Source: Galeopsis tetrahit (Eukaryota > Streptophyta > Magnoliopsida > Lamiales > Lamiaceae). From it: 64,000 nucleotides of DNA. This document shows positions 1 to 10,104 of the stretch, piece by piece; position 1 is the first letter of the stretch; each line of letters starts with the position of its first letter. The stretch spans positions 63,628,265-63,692,264 of the forward strand of contig OY776121.1 in assembly GCA_963675135.1 (NCBI GenBank). The letters run 5' to 3'. The position numbers were made by a program, and so were the translations under genes. Below the pieces are notes generated by a model. It was not told the DNA's origin. It was given only the letters and a program-made list of their open reading frames with translations, and did no database searches.

Positions 1-16
1 GCAATGCATGTTGGGG

Positions 17-160
17 CCTTGCCCGGGTCGAAACCACCCGGCCGGGTGGGTTTCACCCGGGCCAAATACGAAGCAACTCAAAATTCTGCCTTGCCCGGGT
101 CGAAGTGACCCGCCCGGGTCGTTTCTACCCGGGCATGTATTTTTGTCTCTTCGTATCTCG
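17..160. repeat. Two GC-rich direct repeats with internal palindromes
   Basis: A block beginning CCTTGCCCGGGTCGAA occurs at 17 and again at 89, giving a 72-bp period. Each copy has CCCGGGT/ACCCGGG arms that can pair, in an otherwise AT-rich region. It lies beyond the end of the Copia pol on the element's 3' side. Open frames across it look accidental. Confidence 0.6.
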
Positions 161-337
161 AGCTTCCGACCTTCGATTGACTCGATTCTTTTTTCCATTC
201 CACTCCATTTTTCGAGACGAATCCAACGGTGCACTCCTCTTCCTGATCCAGTAAAGTATGGTTGGTGTTTTGATCCAAATTCCATCGTATTTCCTACAAA
301 ATCGACAAAACACAACCTTTCTCTCATTTCGGCTTAA

Positions 338-757
338 ACAATCATATTCAATGTATAATTCAATGAAATCAACATCAAATGAGCTTCAAATATGCATCCA
401 AATAGTGTAAATTCCACCCGAATCAACTGTATACTTGTATAGTGATAAAGTATTTTATGAAGAATAGTTTATTACTATACATAGATATACATTGCTTAAG
501 TATGGATTACCAATTAACTCTATTCAAGTCTTCTGAATGTAAGTATATAATGCAATGCAGATTATAGAGTATTTCATCAAGGATTCTTAAGGTATTATTG
601 ATTCCCCCTTGATTAGATAACTCTATGTTTTCCCTCAGCTTTATTTGTCTTCATCGGGAAAAACTTACCTGAAGATGAGGGTGTCTATTCACCTCATCTG
701 ATCCTCCTAGTCTGCTGCAATTGTATCAGCTGAGGTCTTCAGCTGATCTTGAGCTCT
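338..757. other. Non-coding 3' region of the Copia element
   Basis: No gene is seen. On the minus strand this follows the pol stop. It holds a polypurine stretch (AAGGGGGA on the minus strand, near 604-612), a plausible polypurine tract, but the sequence after it does not resemble the LTR at 6586-8042. No env-like frame is visible. Confidence 0.5.
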
Positions 758-3700
758 TCATGTGCTTGGATCCAAGAGTCCTAAGCTATAGCATAGGGTC
801 TTGAATCTTTCTTCAGCTAGGGGCTTAGTCAAGATGTCTGCTCTTTGGATATCTGTGTGAATTTTCTCCATCTTGATGTCCTTCTTTTCAAGGTGGTCTC
901 TTATAAAATGATGTCGAATGTCGACATGCTTGCATCTTGTGTGAAGGACTGGATTTTGAGTGATGGCAATGGCACTGCTGCTGTCACAGTAGATAGGGAC
1001 TTCTCTTGCCTCTACATTGTAATCCTTGAGTTGTTGAACTAGCCAGAGCAGCTGACTACAACAACTTCCAACTGCCATATATTCTGCTTCAGTGGTGGAG
1101 GTTGCAACTGAAGTTTGCTTCTTTGAGAACCATGATATCAACTTGTTGCCTAGGAATTGACAGGTTCCAGATGTGGATTTCCTATCAATTCTACATCCTC
1201 CATAGTCTGAGTCAGAATAACCACTCAATTCTAGATTGTCATCAGCAGGATACCATAGTCCTAGATTGACTGTTCCTTTTAGGTACTTGAGAATTTTCCT
1301 TGCTGCTTCTAGATGACTTTGCTTTGGGTTTGCTTGAAACCTAGCACATACTCCTACAGCAAATGTTATGTCTGGTCTGCTAGCTGTAAGATATAGTAGA
1401 GATCCAATAAGTGCTCTATATTCAGCTTGATCAACTGCCTTTCCAGACTCATTTGGTTCCATTTTGAAAGATGTCATCATTGGAATCCTTGCAGTCTTGC
1501 TTTGTAGAGCTTTGAATCTTTCCAATAGGCTTTTGGTGTACTTGGACTGATTGATGAAGATCCCTTCTGGACTCTGTTTGACTTGGAGTCCTAGGAAATA
1601 ATTCATCTCACCCATCATACTCATTTCGAATTTTCCTTGCATAAGTTCAGAGAACTTCTTGCACATATCTTGATTTGGTGATCCAAATATAATATCATCT
1701 ACATATATTTGCACCATTAGAATGTCTTCTCCTTCTTGTATTCTGAAAAGTGTTCTGTTAACTTTGCCTTTTGTGTAACCATTGTCAAGTAGGAATTGTG
1801 ACAATGTGTCATACCAGGCTCTGGGAGCTTGCTTCAGACCATAGAGGGCCTTCTTCAGACGATATACTTGATCTCCTTTTTCGAATCCTGGAGGCTGTTC
1901 TACATACACTTCTTCTACCAGAATACCATTCAGAAAAGCACTCTTGACGTCCATTTGATATACCTTGAAGCCCATATATGATGCATAAGCTAGAAACAGT
2001 CGAATGGCTTCTAATCTGGCTACTGGAGCAAAGGTTTCATCATAGTCAATTCCTTCAGATTGTGAGTATCCTTTTGCAACTAGCCTTGCTTTATTTCTAG
2101 TTATCATATCATTTTCGTCCTTTTTATTCTTGAATACCCACTTTGTTCCTACTACATTGTGGTTTTCAGGACGATCTACCAATTCCCATACTTCATTTCT
2201 TTCGAATTGGTTTAGTTCTTCTTGCATAGCAGTGATCCAATTGCTATCTGTCATTGCTTCTTCTATGTCAGCTGGTTCAATGTTGGACAAGAAAGCACAC
2301 CAGCAGAACATAGATGATTGGGGGTTCTGATTCAGTTGTCTTCTGGTCTTGACACCTGAGTCTGCTCCTCCTAAGATGAGGTTTGTTGGATGGTTATTTC
2401 TCCATGTATGTCTTACAGGAGTATCTGCATTAGATGAGCTTGGATTCTCATCTGTTCTAGTGCCATCAAGAGGGTTGACTTGATTAGGTCGATCATCATT
2501 TGTATCTTGAGTGTCAAAGAGATCATTCCCCCTTGCATTTGGGATTGTTGCATCTTGATTATGGACAGCTTGCTCAGCTTGAGTTTGAGATCTAGTGACT
2601 GGTCTGTGTGGTTTATCCTCCTCTGGTTCTTCAGGGAATGGTTCATTGACTTCAATAAACTCATCAGACCTGGTCTTGATCACTAGTTTCTTCATCTGAT
2701 CTACAGCTGAGTCTGTTTCTACTGCACTCTTTTCACAAGATTCATCAAAAACAACATGAGGTGTTTCTTCCACAAGAAGGGTTCGTTTGTTGAATACTCT
2801 AAATGCTTTGCTAGTTGAGGAGTATCCCAAGAATATCCCCTCATCTGCTTTGGCATCAAAAGCATTCAACTTACTTTTCCCATTGTTGTGAATGAAACAC
2901 TTACAACCAAATATATGAAAGTAAGATACTCTAGGTTTTCTTCCTTTCCACAGTTCATATGGGGTTTTCTCATGGATTTTGTGAATACCTGACCTGTTTT
3001 GAGTGTGACAAGCTGTGTTGATAGCTTCTGCCCAAAGCTTCTTAGGAGTGGAGAATTCAGCAAGGAGTGTTCTTGCAGCTTCTTTGAGCGTTCTGACTCT
3101 TCTTTCAGCTGCACCATTTTGTTGTGGTGTTCTTGCTGCACTTGTCTCATGCTGAATACCATTAGAAGTACAATAGGCAATAATATAAGAGTTAATAAAT
3201 TCAGTGCCTTTGTCACTTCTAATTTTCACAATAGGTTCTCCTTTCTCTACTTGGATCCTCTTTAATAGTTCAGGAAGCTTCTGCTGAGTTTCACTCTTCT
3301 TGTATAAGAAGACAACCCAAGTAAACTTGGAGTAGTCATCTACAACAATAAGAGTATACTTCCTCCCTGTTAGTGTGGTTGGAGTGATTGGTCCAAAAAG
3401 ATCCATGTGAAGCAATTCAAGAGCTCTGCTGGTTGATGCTGTCTTCTTGGTCTTGAAAGAGACCTTCGTTTGCTTTCCTTGTTGACATGCATCACACACC
3501 TGATCTTTACAGTAGAGTTCATTAGGCAGACCATCAACTAAGGATTCCCTTGCTAGCTTGTTCATAGTCTTAAAGTTCAGATGACTAAGACGTTTGTGCC
3601 ATAGCCAGCTGACATCTTTAGGGCTCTTCACAAGCAGACATGTATCCTTAGGACAGCTGTTCCAATTTGCAAGATACATACTTCCTTTTCTAGATCCTGT

Positions 3701-4048
3701 TAGAAGGTTTTGTTTTGTTCTTTTATCACTTATGAGACACTCATCTTTAGAGAATTTTACTGAGTAACCGGTGTCACAAAAATGAGAAACAGATAATAAA
3801 TTAAACTTTAAACCTTCTACATATGATACATCATGTACCTCAATGTCACCATTTTGAAGGGTGCCATATCCTTTTGTGTTACCGTGCGCGTTATCACCAA
3901 AGAAGACTTTTGGACCTTTCTTTTCTGTGTAGTTGGTCAGCAGGTCTTTGGTTCCAGTCATATGGGTTGAGCATCCACTATCTATGTACCATATTTCTCC
4001 TGCTAGACCTCCTTTTCTGTATAGTTCCCTCCTTTCCTGCAAGAAAGG
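758..4048 (-). CDS. Copia pol polyprotein: protease, integrase, reverse transcriptase, RNase H
   Basis: About 1,096 codons stay open in the same frame as gag, directly after the gag TAA. Domains in order: retroviral-type protease with the D-S-G triad (WYIDSGCSTHMTG) in the first 35 residues; GAG-pre-integrase HHCC finger (HKRLSHLN ... CDACQQGK); integrase core with its D, D and E residues (MDLFGP, RSDKGTEF, PQQNGAAERR); Copia reverse transcriptase with VYQMDVKSAFLNG and YVDDIIFG; RNase H with SDSDYGG and TEAEYMA. All key residues I can check are present and there is no internal stop. No ATG lies at the start, so expression needs stop read-through or another route from gag. Length and domain order fit a complete Copia pol. 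An env-like third frame is absent. Confidence 0.92.
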   Translation of the reverse strand, partial: PFLQERRELYRKGGLAGEIWYIDSGCSTHMTGTKDLLTNYTEKKGPKVFFGDNAHGNTKGYGTLQNGDIEVHDVSYVEGLKFNLLSVSHFCDTGYSVKFSKDECLISDKRTKQNLLTGSRKGSMYLANWNSCPKDTCLLVKSPKDVSWLWHKRLSHLNFKTMNKLARESLVDGLPNELYCKDQVCDACQQGKQTKVSFKTKKTASTSRALELLHMDLFGPITPTTLTGRKYTLIVVDDYSKFTWVVFLYKKSETQQKLPELLKRIQVEKGEPIVKIRSDKGTEFINSYIIAYCTSNGIQHETSAARTPQQNGAAERRVRTLKEAARTLLAEFSTPKKLWAEAINTACHTQNRSGIHKIHEKTPYELWKGRKPRVSYFHIFGCKCFIHNNGKSKLNAFDAKADEGIFLGYSSTSKAFRVFNKRTLLVEETPHVVFDESCEKSAVETDSAVDQMKKLVIKTRSDEFIEVNEPFPEEPEEDKPHRPVTRSQTQAEQAVHNQDATIPNARGNDLFDTQDTNDDRPNQVNPLDGTRTDENPSSSNADTPVRHTWRNNHPTNLILGGADSGVKTRRQLNQNPQSSMFCWCAFLSNIEPADIEEAMTDSNWITAMQEELNQFERNEVWELVDRPENHNVVGTKWVFKNKKDENDMITRNKARLVAKGYSQSEGIDYDETFAPVARLEAIRLFLAYASYMGFKVYQMDVKSAFLNGILVEEVYVEQPPGFEKGDQVYRLKKALYGLKQAPRAWYDTLSQFLLDNGYTKGKVNRTLFRIQEGEDILMVQIYVDDIIFGSPNQDMCKKFSELMQGKFEMSMMGEMNYFLGLQVKQSPEGIFINQSKYTKSLLERFKALQSKTARIPMMTSFKMEPNESGKAVDQAEYRALIGSLLYLTASRPDITFAVGVCARFQANPKQSHLEAARKILKYLKGTVNLGLWYPADDNLELSGYSDSDYGGCRIDRKSTSGTCQFLGNKLISWFSKKQTSVATSTTEAEYMAVGSCCSQLLWLVQQLKDYNVEAREVPIYCDSSSAIAITQNPVLHTRCKHVDIRHHFIRDHLEKKDIKMEKIHTDIQRADILTKPLAEERFKTLCYSLGLLDPST

Positions 4049-6454
4049 TTAAGTCTTAGGTACCCATTTTGTCTTGGGTCCTTGGGTGTTAGTACTACCC
4101 TTGGGAACCCACATATACATTGGTCGTTTGAACAACCTTGAGCACTTGAGTTGTTTCCCTCGGGCATCACAGAACCAAATCTTATCAGTTAACACCTTGG
4201 ACTGATCTGATTTGTTGTTTGTGTCAGCTAAGTAATAGTCAAATGGTTTCCCTTTATAGGAGTGTACATACATTATCTTTTGACTAGTTACATTCGGCCT
4301 GGGTGCATTAGCTGGTCGATGCACACGATTATATGGACCATACTCTTCTGTTCTCACAATATCATAAGAGATAGGGGGTGCAAAGAGAACAGATTTGTGT
4401 GAAGAAGATTTCTTCTTCTTGGCTGGAGCAGCATACAGCTGAGACTGTCTCAGACGAGATGGTCTAGGCTGTTTGCTGTTCCTTTGTACAGGTTTGGGGT
4501 TAACTTTTCTTTTACCGTTTTTGGTGTTGGAATAGTTAGCCTTAGTTGGTACAGATGCCTTTTGGTTCATATTAGGTTCATTGTGTTTAGAACACTCACC
4601 CTGTTCATGTGTCTGAGTAGTGCACTGGTTAGGTGTACTACCCCTAGCTGGAGAGGATGTTGATGGATTAAGTTCATAGCCAAAACCCATCTTATTGCCA
4701 TTTGATCTATAATATTCAGAGATACTTTCAATAGTAGTCGAGGCTTTATTGAACTCTGATATCTTTTGATTTAGGCATTCCTTCTCCTTTTCTAAGAGCT
4801 TGTGTGCTTGGAAGAGGTCATCGAACTTAGATTGTAGTATACGAAATTCCTTGGTTTCTAAGGCTTGAGTTTCTAACATCCCCTCATACAACTGAGTTGT
4901 TGTGGTATTTTCTTCCTTAAGAAGTTCCACTTCTTTGGTCAACCTTTCATTCATGGTGACTAACTCAGGGGTGTTATCAAACTTAACCTTTTTCAACCTA
5001 GCAATTTCTTTCCTTAAATCCTTATTCTCCTCTTCCACTTCTATAAAAGCTCTAATGGCAATATCCAGATCACCTTTTACCTTTCTTAACGATTGGTAAT
5101 AGGTGTCTTCTGATTCGCCTTCAGATGAATTTATATCATCTGTTTGTGAGAAAATAGGTGAATGGAAAGTAGTAGTATAGGAATTTACCTCATTTTCTCC
5201 TATGGCCATCATAGCTAGATCATCTGAATCATCTGAGTAGATTTGACAGTCTGGTGATGTAGGAAGTTCATCACTTTGATATTCAGATTCTTCAGTCACC
5301 ATTGCTTGCTTATCTGAATTTCTTCTGTCTCTTCTTGGCCTTCTTTCTTCTTTGTCATCCAGCTCAGGGCATTCATAGACATAATGTCCTGTTTTGCGAC
5401 AATTGAAGCATGCTCCAGGTTTTTGATTTGAACTGCCTTTCCTTGGAGGAGTGGCATCTCTTCTTCTGGAGCCTCGGCTGTCAGATGACTCCATATCCTT
5501 TCTAGGATACCTTTCTGGTGTTCTTTCTCTGGAGCCTCTAGAGGGTGAACTGGCTCTTCTATCTTTGTAGTTTCTATAGAATTTTCTATATTTGCTGTTG
5601 AGAGTGTTCATCCTTTCGAATCTTTTGATCATAAGGGCCATTTGCTCTTTCAGACTCATGTCTGATCCTTCAAAGTCTTCTGTTTTCAGAGAGGTCTTGC
5701 CAGATGAGGTACTTGCAGCTTTTGTATTTGCTGCCTTGAAAGCTACAGTCTTGGAAGTCGATGGGGTTGCAGTAGGTTCATCACTTCCTGAGTTTTCTTC
5801 TCTTTCAAGATCATATTCATGAGCTTTTAGGTTCTGAAATAGAGTCTGTGCAGACCACTCCTTGATATCTTGAGTATCTTTGATGATGGTCTTCTTGAGT
5901 CTCCATTTCTTGGTTAGAGAGTCTAAGATCTTTAGATTTTTCTCTCTATTTGTATATTTCTTGCCCAGAGATTCTATCTCATTGATGATCTTGGTAAATC
6001 TATTGTCTAGTTGATCAATAGACTCTTCTGGTTGCATCTTGAAGTGTTCAAACTTCTTGACTGCTGTTGTCAACTTGCTCTCCTTGATCAGCTCAGTTCC
6101 TTCACAGAGGAGTGCTAGAGCATCCCACATATCCTTAGTTGTTTCACAATTGATTACTTTTGCAATGTACTCATTTGGAAGAGTTTGCATGATGTAATCT
6201 TGAGCAATGCTGTCAAGGTTTGACTGCTTCATTTCTTCTGGTGTGAGATCCTTCATCGGCTTGGGGGCAAGTTCTCCAACTGGAACTTCTGGATCACCAT
6301 TTGCAGTGTTGACTGCCATGATGGTGATTGGGCCTTCGGTGATTACTGACCACATCTTGTAGTGGACTGATGTGAGATTCTTCCTCATCCTGATCTTCCA
6401 GTAATCATAATCCTCCACTGAAAACTTAGGCAACTTACGCATATTAGCACTCAT
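4049..6454 (-). CDS. Copia gag (Sirevirus-type) with zinc knuckle and coiled coil
   Basis: Capsid/nucleocapsid precursor of about 801 residues. I chose the ATG at 6454 (MSANMRKLPKFSVEDYDYWK); the open frame extends upstream to 6505 only from a TTG. The N-terminal half is the UBN2-type gag domain (WKIRMRKNL ... TTKDMWDALALLCEG). A basic, serine-rich stretch leads to a CX2CX4HX4C zinc knuckle (CFNCRKTGHYVYEC). Then come an acidic region, a long heptad-rich coiled coil (EVEEENKDLRKEIARLKK), a lysine-rich stretch, and two WVPK motifs just before the stop. The extended C-terminal half is typical of Sireviruses. The frame ends in TAA at 4049-4051 and pol continues in the same frame two codons later. 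Confidence 0.9.
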   Translation of the reverse strand: MSANMRKLPKFSVEDYDYWKIRMRKNLTSVHYKMWSVITEGPITIMAVNTANGDPEVPVGELAPKPMKDLTPEEMKQSNLDSIAQDYIMQTLPNEYIAKVINCETTKDMWDALALLCEGTELIKESKLTTAVKKFEHFKMQPEESIDQLDNRFTKIINEIESLGKKYTNREKNLKILDSLTKKWRLKKTIIKDTQDIKEWSAQTLFQNLKAHEYDLEREENSGSDEPTATPSTSKTVAFKAANTKAASTSSGKTSLKTEDFEGSDMSLKEQMALMIKRFERMNTLNSKYRKFYRNYKDRRASSPSRGSRERTPERYPRKDMESSDSRGSRRRDATPPRKGSSNQKPGACFNCRKTGHYVYECPELDDKEERRPRRDRRNSDKQAMVTEESEYQSDELPTSPDCQIYSDDSDDLAMMAIGENEVNSYTTTFHSPIFSQTDDINSSEGESEDTYYQSLRKVKGDLDIAIRAFIEVEEENKDLRKEIARLKKVKFDNTPELVTMNERLTKEVELLKEENTTTTQLYEGMLETQALETKEFRILQSKFDDLFQAHKLLEKEKECLNQKISEFNKASTTIESISEYYRSNGNKMGFGYELNPSTSSPARGSTPNQCTTQTHEQGECSKHNEPNMNQKASVPTKANYSNTKNGKRKVNPKPVQRNSKQPRPSRLRQSQLYAAPAKKKKSSSHKSVLFAPPISYDIVRTEEYGPYNRVHRPANAPRPNVTSQKIMYVHSYKGKPFDYYLADTNNKSDQSKVLTDKIWFCDARGKQLKCSRLFKRPMYMWVPKGSTNTQGPKTKWVPKT

Positions 6455-6571
6455 GCTGTATGAGTTTTCGAAAATAAGTTTTTCAAAAGAAAAAGATCTG
6501 TTCAAGAGGACTACAGAAAGACTCCCTCAAGTCTTCTGATAATCTAGAGACAGTAGTCCGATAGAACCACT

Positions 6572-6583
6572 GCTCTGATACCA
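6572..6583 (-). other. Primer binding site, tRNA-iMet type
   Basis: The minus strand reads TGGTATCAGAGC, the classical complement of the initiator-Met tRNA 3' end, two bases inside the LTR end (…CCAACA-AG-TGGTATCAGAGC). It fixes the LTR boundary at 6586 and the element's orientation. Confidence 0.93.
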
Positions 6584-6585
6584 CT

Positions 6586-8042
6586 TGTTGGTCCCTGAAC
6601 GAGTAGTGAATGGGATTAAAGTCTAGAGAGGAGGGGTGAATAGACTTTAAAACTTTTTCAAGAGAGTTGGGGAACCTCTTCTGATTGCTATGTCAACTGG
6701 ACTGCAAGTCTGCTGGTCCAGATGACTATAGTGATCTGTATGAAGAGATTGTATGCGGAATTATGGTAGGCCTTGTTTAGACTCGTTCTTTTGTTTCTTA
6801 TGAAAGTGTTAACTTTTTTTTACTTAATGAAAGTACTCAGCTGATGCTGGTTTGAAAGTTGTGGCCTTTGTTTAAGAATGTTGAAAACACAGTATGCACT
6901 ATATAAAATATATGTAGAGACAGAAATGTAAAGTGCAAAAAGGTAAATAACACCAGGTTTATAGTGGTTCGGATATACAATCCTACGTCCACTCTCACGT
7001 CCTAACGTGATGTTTAATCCCTTTAATTTACCACAAATTACAAGGGTCTTGACCTTTGTAGTCCCAAGGATAGGACTTTGAAATCTGAGCCGTCCTAACA
7101 ACTACGGTCTCCACAAGTGATTGTAAGCACTTGCACTTTGAGGGGTTCAAAAACTTTAACCTTTCGGTGAGGGTTTGGGGTTTTTGAAGTGTATCCAACT
7201 AATGGTTCAAGCTTATAAATTGCTTAACCACTATGCCTAAAACAATGAATATACAATATGAACAGGTTTCAGGTTCTTATGGGTTGGATAGAAATCACTT
7301 AAGAGCTAAAAGTATTATAAGGCTTTCTGGGCTCTTGGAGAATTCTTAGAACAGTATGGCTTTTGCTTGATTGCTTGCTTAGCTTGTTGAATTCTCTCGA
7401 TGTGATCTCGTGCTTGTGATTTCTCATCCTCTTGGATTTATAATGGTGATTGCTTGCAACTAGCCGTTGGAGTTGACTAGCCGTTGGGGCAATCTTTCCA
7501 TATTGGCTTGATTCCTTGATTCCAGCTGCTTGATTGCTCCAATCCTGGGATCATGTCAATCTTCTAAATAAGGTAGGTCTTCATTTGAATTGCAAGATGA
7601 CTTTGGGAATCAGCCGAGTCCTGGAAGAGTACATAGTCTTCTGATCTGTACTACTAGTCTTCTGACTACTCTTCTGGCCTTAGGTCTTCTGTCTTCTGAT
7701 ATCAGCCGAGTAACACTCGTCTGATCTGTGAATTATTTGTGCTGCTTTAGGCCATCTTCAATCTTTGACTCCATCAGATAAGTAGGTATACACACACCTT
7801 ACTTAACTGGCCTTCAAGGATCTTCTAGTCTTCATGTCTTCTACTCTTCTCATCTTGAGGGAGCGCATGTAAGCCGGGACTGTGCTAATCAACTGATATC
7901 TATACAGTTGATCACACAAGACTAGTCTAAGTTGTTCTATACAAAGTCAACTGATCCTATTACATTTATAAACTCTAAGTGTTTTGGCCATCAAAACTAT
8001 TCTAACATCAAGTGGGGCTTAGGGTGAATTTACATCCCAACA
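6586..8042 (-). repeat. 5' LTR of the Copia element
   Basis: A 1,457-bp LTR bounded by TGTTGG at 6586 and CCAACA at 8042 (plus-strand view), so the ends are 6-bp inverted repeats. The left boundary abuts the primer site. On the minus strand it carries a TATA box (TATAAATCC, 7434-7442) with two AACGG motifs upstream. The open frame at 6820-7101 inside it is not a gene. Confidence 0.88.
7434..7488 (-). promoter_or_regulatory. LTR core promoter: TATA box and two MSA-like AACGG motifs
   Basis: Reading the minus strand: CCCAACGGCT (7488-7479), TCCAACGGCT (7471-7462), then TATAAATCC (7442-7434). Both decamers match the mitosis-specific activator consensus YCYAACGGYY bound by three-repeat MYB proteins. 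They sit 17 bp apart and roughly 20-45 bp upstream of the TATA box. The motif match is direct; function is inferred. Confidence 0.5.
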
Positions 8043-8840
8043 TTTGACTTGTCTCTTTGGCTTCAACTTTCTGAACTTCTAACTCTGCGAATTTCTTTGC
8101 TTCGAATATCTTCAGTAATTGCTTTGTAAATTTCAGCGCTTCAGTAGTCTTGAATCGTAGAATACCATTAAGTATTTATAGACTTCTGAATATCAAGAAC
8201 AGTTTGTTATCCAACTAACTTTCTTGATAACTGACTTCTAACTGCTTCTTCTTATCCATCCACGCGTTTAGTTAATTAGTTATTCCATAACTAACTCTTC
8301 AAAATATATATTCATTCATAACTGTCTTCACGCGTTTCTGACTTAAGAATTTCCTTCTTCATTCGCACTTGTCTAGTCTTCCATACTTAGACAAATTCTT
8401 CAGTCTTCTTCACTTGTCTTGTCTTGCGAGCCTTCTTATCTTCAGTAGTAGACTTTTGTAGTAGACTTCGATAATGAACTAATCTATACTAGTCCTATCA
8501 TCTAATCCTAACAAGACTATTACATTACTTTAAACTTTATAACTCAGCTTAGTCAACTTAAATCTATACATCAATACACATATGAGCTTCTATACATCAA
8601 TTAAATGCTCATCATAAAACCTATACAAACATAACATATTACTTATAAAACGTACTTGTCTTTTCTTTTATACTTACACTTTCTTTATACTTTGTTCCTT
8701 TGTACTCTACTGATCTTCACAAAAGGACTTCCATAACTAGATCAGTCAACACTTAGAAATATTCAAGTTTTCTTTTGGCTTATCAAAACTACTTCTTATT
8801 TTTATCCATTATGACTTATATTAGGATTCATATCCCAACA
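8043..8840 (-). repeat. Remnant of a second, related Copia LTR
   Basis: About 800 bp ending ATATCCCAACA at 8840. Read on the minus strand its start (TGTTGGGATATGAATCC, then AGTTTTGATAAGCCAAAA) resembles the start of the neighbouring LTR (TGTTGGGATGTAAATTC, AGTTTTGATGGCCAAAA). Duplicated F-box sequence resumes right after 8840, so 8840 is a real insertion edge. The Copia element appears to have inserted into this older LTR. No gene is seen. Confidence 0.6.
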
Positions 8841-9990
8841 TATCCATTTCAGTACTCTAACACCATTGCATTGAAACATGCAGCACAAAATCATGATGAA
8901 CTCAACAGGAACTCACTAGTCTCGTCAACATTAACGAATCCATCAAACACTACTGTCCCCATTAATCGAATCACACAGAAGTTGAAATTAAACCTACGGG
9001 TCAAACATAAACGATTATTTCAATTTCAACATCGAGGGATGCTCTTCGCGAACGGCATAATTCCTTCACTAAGTCCCTTACACTATACTGTCCATTTCCC
9101 ACAATGTTGGTAGATGCTCTGGGCGAGCCTGTAAATTAATTTAAAATATCAATCATGATAAATTCGTGTTTGTTTATCAGATATTAGCAACGGAATAAAT
9201 TTTCTTGGGTTTTGCCTTTCCTTTTGTACATTAATAACAATCATAATCTGTTGTAAAAAAGGTTTTAGTTATTGGTATGATCGAGATGATCTGAATTAGG
9301 AAGACCAAAATAAAGAAGAAAAAATGAAATTGTCGACATTCATTTTGTGTGGCCTATCTTATCTTTTAAGAGTAGGTAGGAAACACACTAATTCTTCTTC
9401 ATTTTGTTATCCTAATTGCACTCAGATTTATTCCTTCATCTCATCTCCGATCATGCATATATATATATATAAGCTATGTTTAGGAACAACAATTTTGTAG
9501 ATTAGTTATGCTAGAAATGTATATATCCAACAACAAATTAAGTTAGAGATGAAAAATATCTCAAGTTATTTTATTCTTTTATATGATTAAAGTTAGAGTT
9601 ATGAATAGTATGTTAATTGCAATGATTTATTTACTATTACATATTCTATCATACTTGAGGTTAAAAATAGAGATCTTGTTCCATTCTAAAACTGTAAAAC
9701 TAGCGTTGTGATTTTGGCTTTTACAAGCTCATGGAATCTCCCAGATCCAAGTTCCAGTGCAAGAGATAAAACTAGCGTTTGCAGTGGCCAGGGTTCGAAA
9801 TCCCGTAAATGGGCTCACCCATCCAAAAGTTCTTGAATAAAGTGGTCGGAGTTCGAAATTCCGTAAAATGGATTCATCCATCCAAAAGTTCTTGAATAGC
9901 GGTATTGTGTATATATTCATCGGTATTGTGTATTCATTGGGAATCATGTGTTTGTTTATGTTTAGCTCTCTCGATAGTCTATGCAAAAGC
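8841..9990 (-). pseudogene. F-box/FBD relic A1
   Basis: This is a decayed copy of the 3' part of the F-box/FBD genes downstream. Between 8870 and 9134 it keeps pieces matching the region around the last exon of those genes (ATCGAGGGATGCTCTTCG, then GGGCGAGCCTGTA at the old splice acceptor), but most of the FBD coding sequence is gone. It aligns with 17640-18680 (relic B1) well beyond the exon. A 59-bp unit is tandemly duplicated at about 9780-9900. No open F-box or FBD frame remains. The left edge is cut by the LTR ending at 8840. Confidence 0.65.
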
Positions 9991-10104
9991 GACATAGCAA
10001 GCAGTTAATTAGTTAGTAATACATATCTAACTATTGTGGAATACATTTATCTAATTGTTTATTGGGTAAATTTGAAAGAAATACAATTAAGTGAAATTGT
10101 ATTA

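Larger units (their letters stand above)
1..8042 (-). mobile_element. Ty1/copia (Sirevirus-type) LTR retrotransposon, 3' LTR not found
   Basis: The element reads right to left: LTR 6586-8042, iMet primer site 6572-6583, gag 6454-4049, pol 4048-758, then about 750 bp of 3' sequence to the window edge. Sirevirus assignment rests on the long gag with coiled coil after the zinc knuckle, the repeated WVPK-type motifs before the protease, the 1.46-kb LTR with TGTTGG/CCAACA ends, and the iMet primer site. A purine tract lies on the minus strand near 612, but no LTR start follows it. The 3' LTR is therefore off the left edge or lost, and the left boundary is arbitrary. Confidence 0.85.

Noticed and set aside
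8..337. 109-codon plus-strand frame over GC-rich repeats
   Set aside because: It is open only because of CCCGGGT repeats; no domain, and it lies in the 3' flank of a minus-strand retrotransposon.
845..4059. Several plus-strand and off-frame frames within pol
   Set aside because: They are shadows of the long minus-strand pol frame, which has all expected catalytic motifs.
8775..9113. 112-codon plus-strand frame
   Set aside because: It spans an LTR end and a decayed F-box exon on the other strand.
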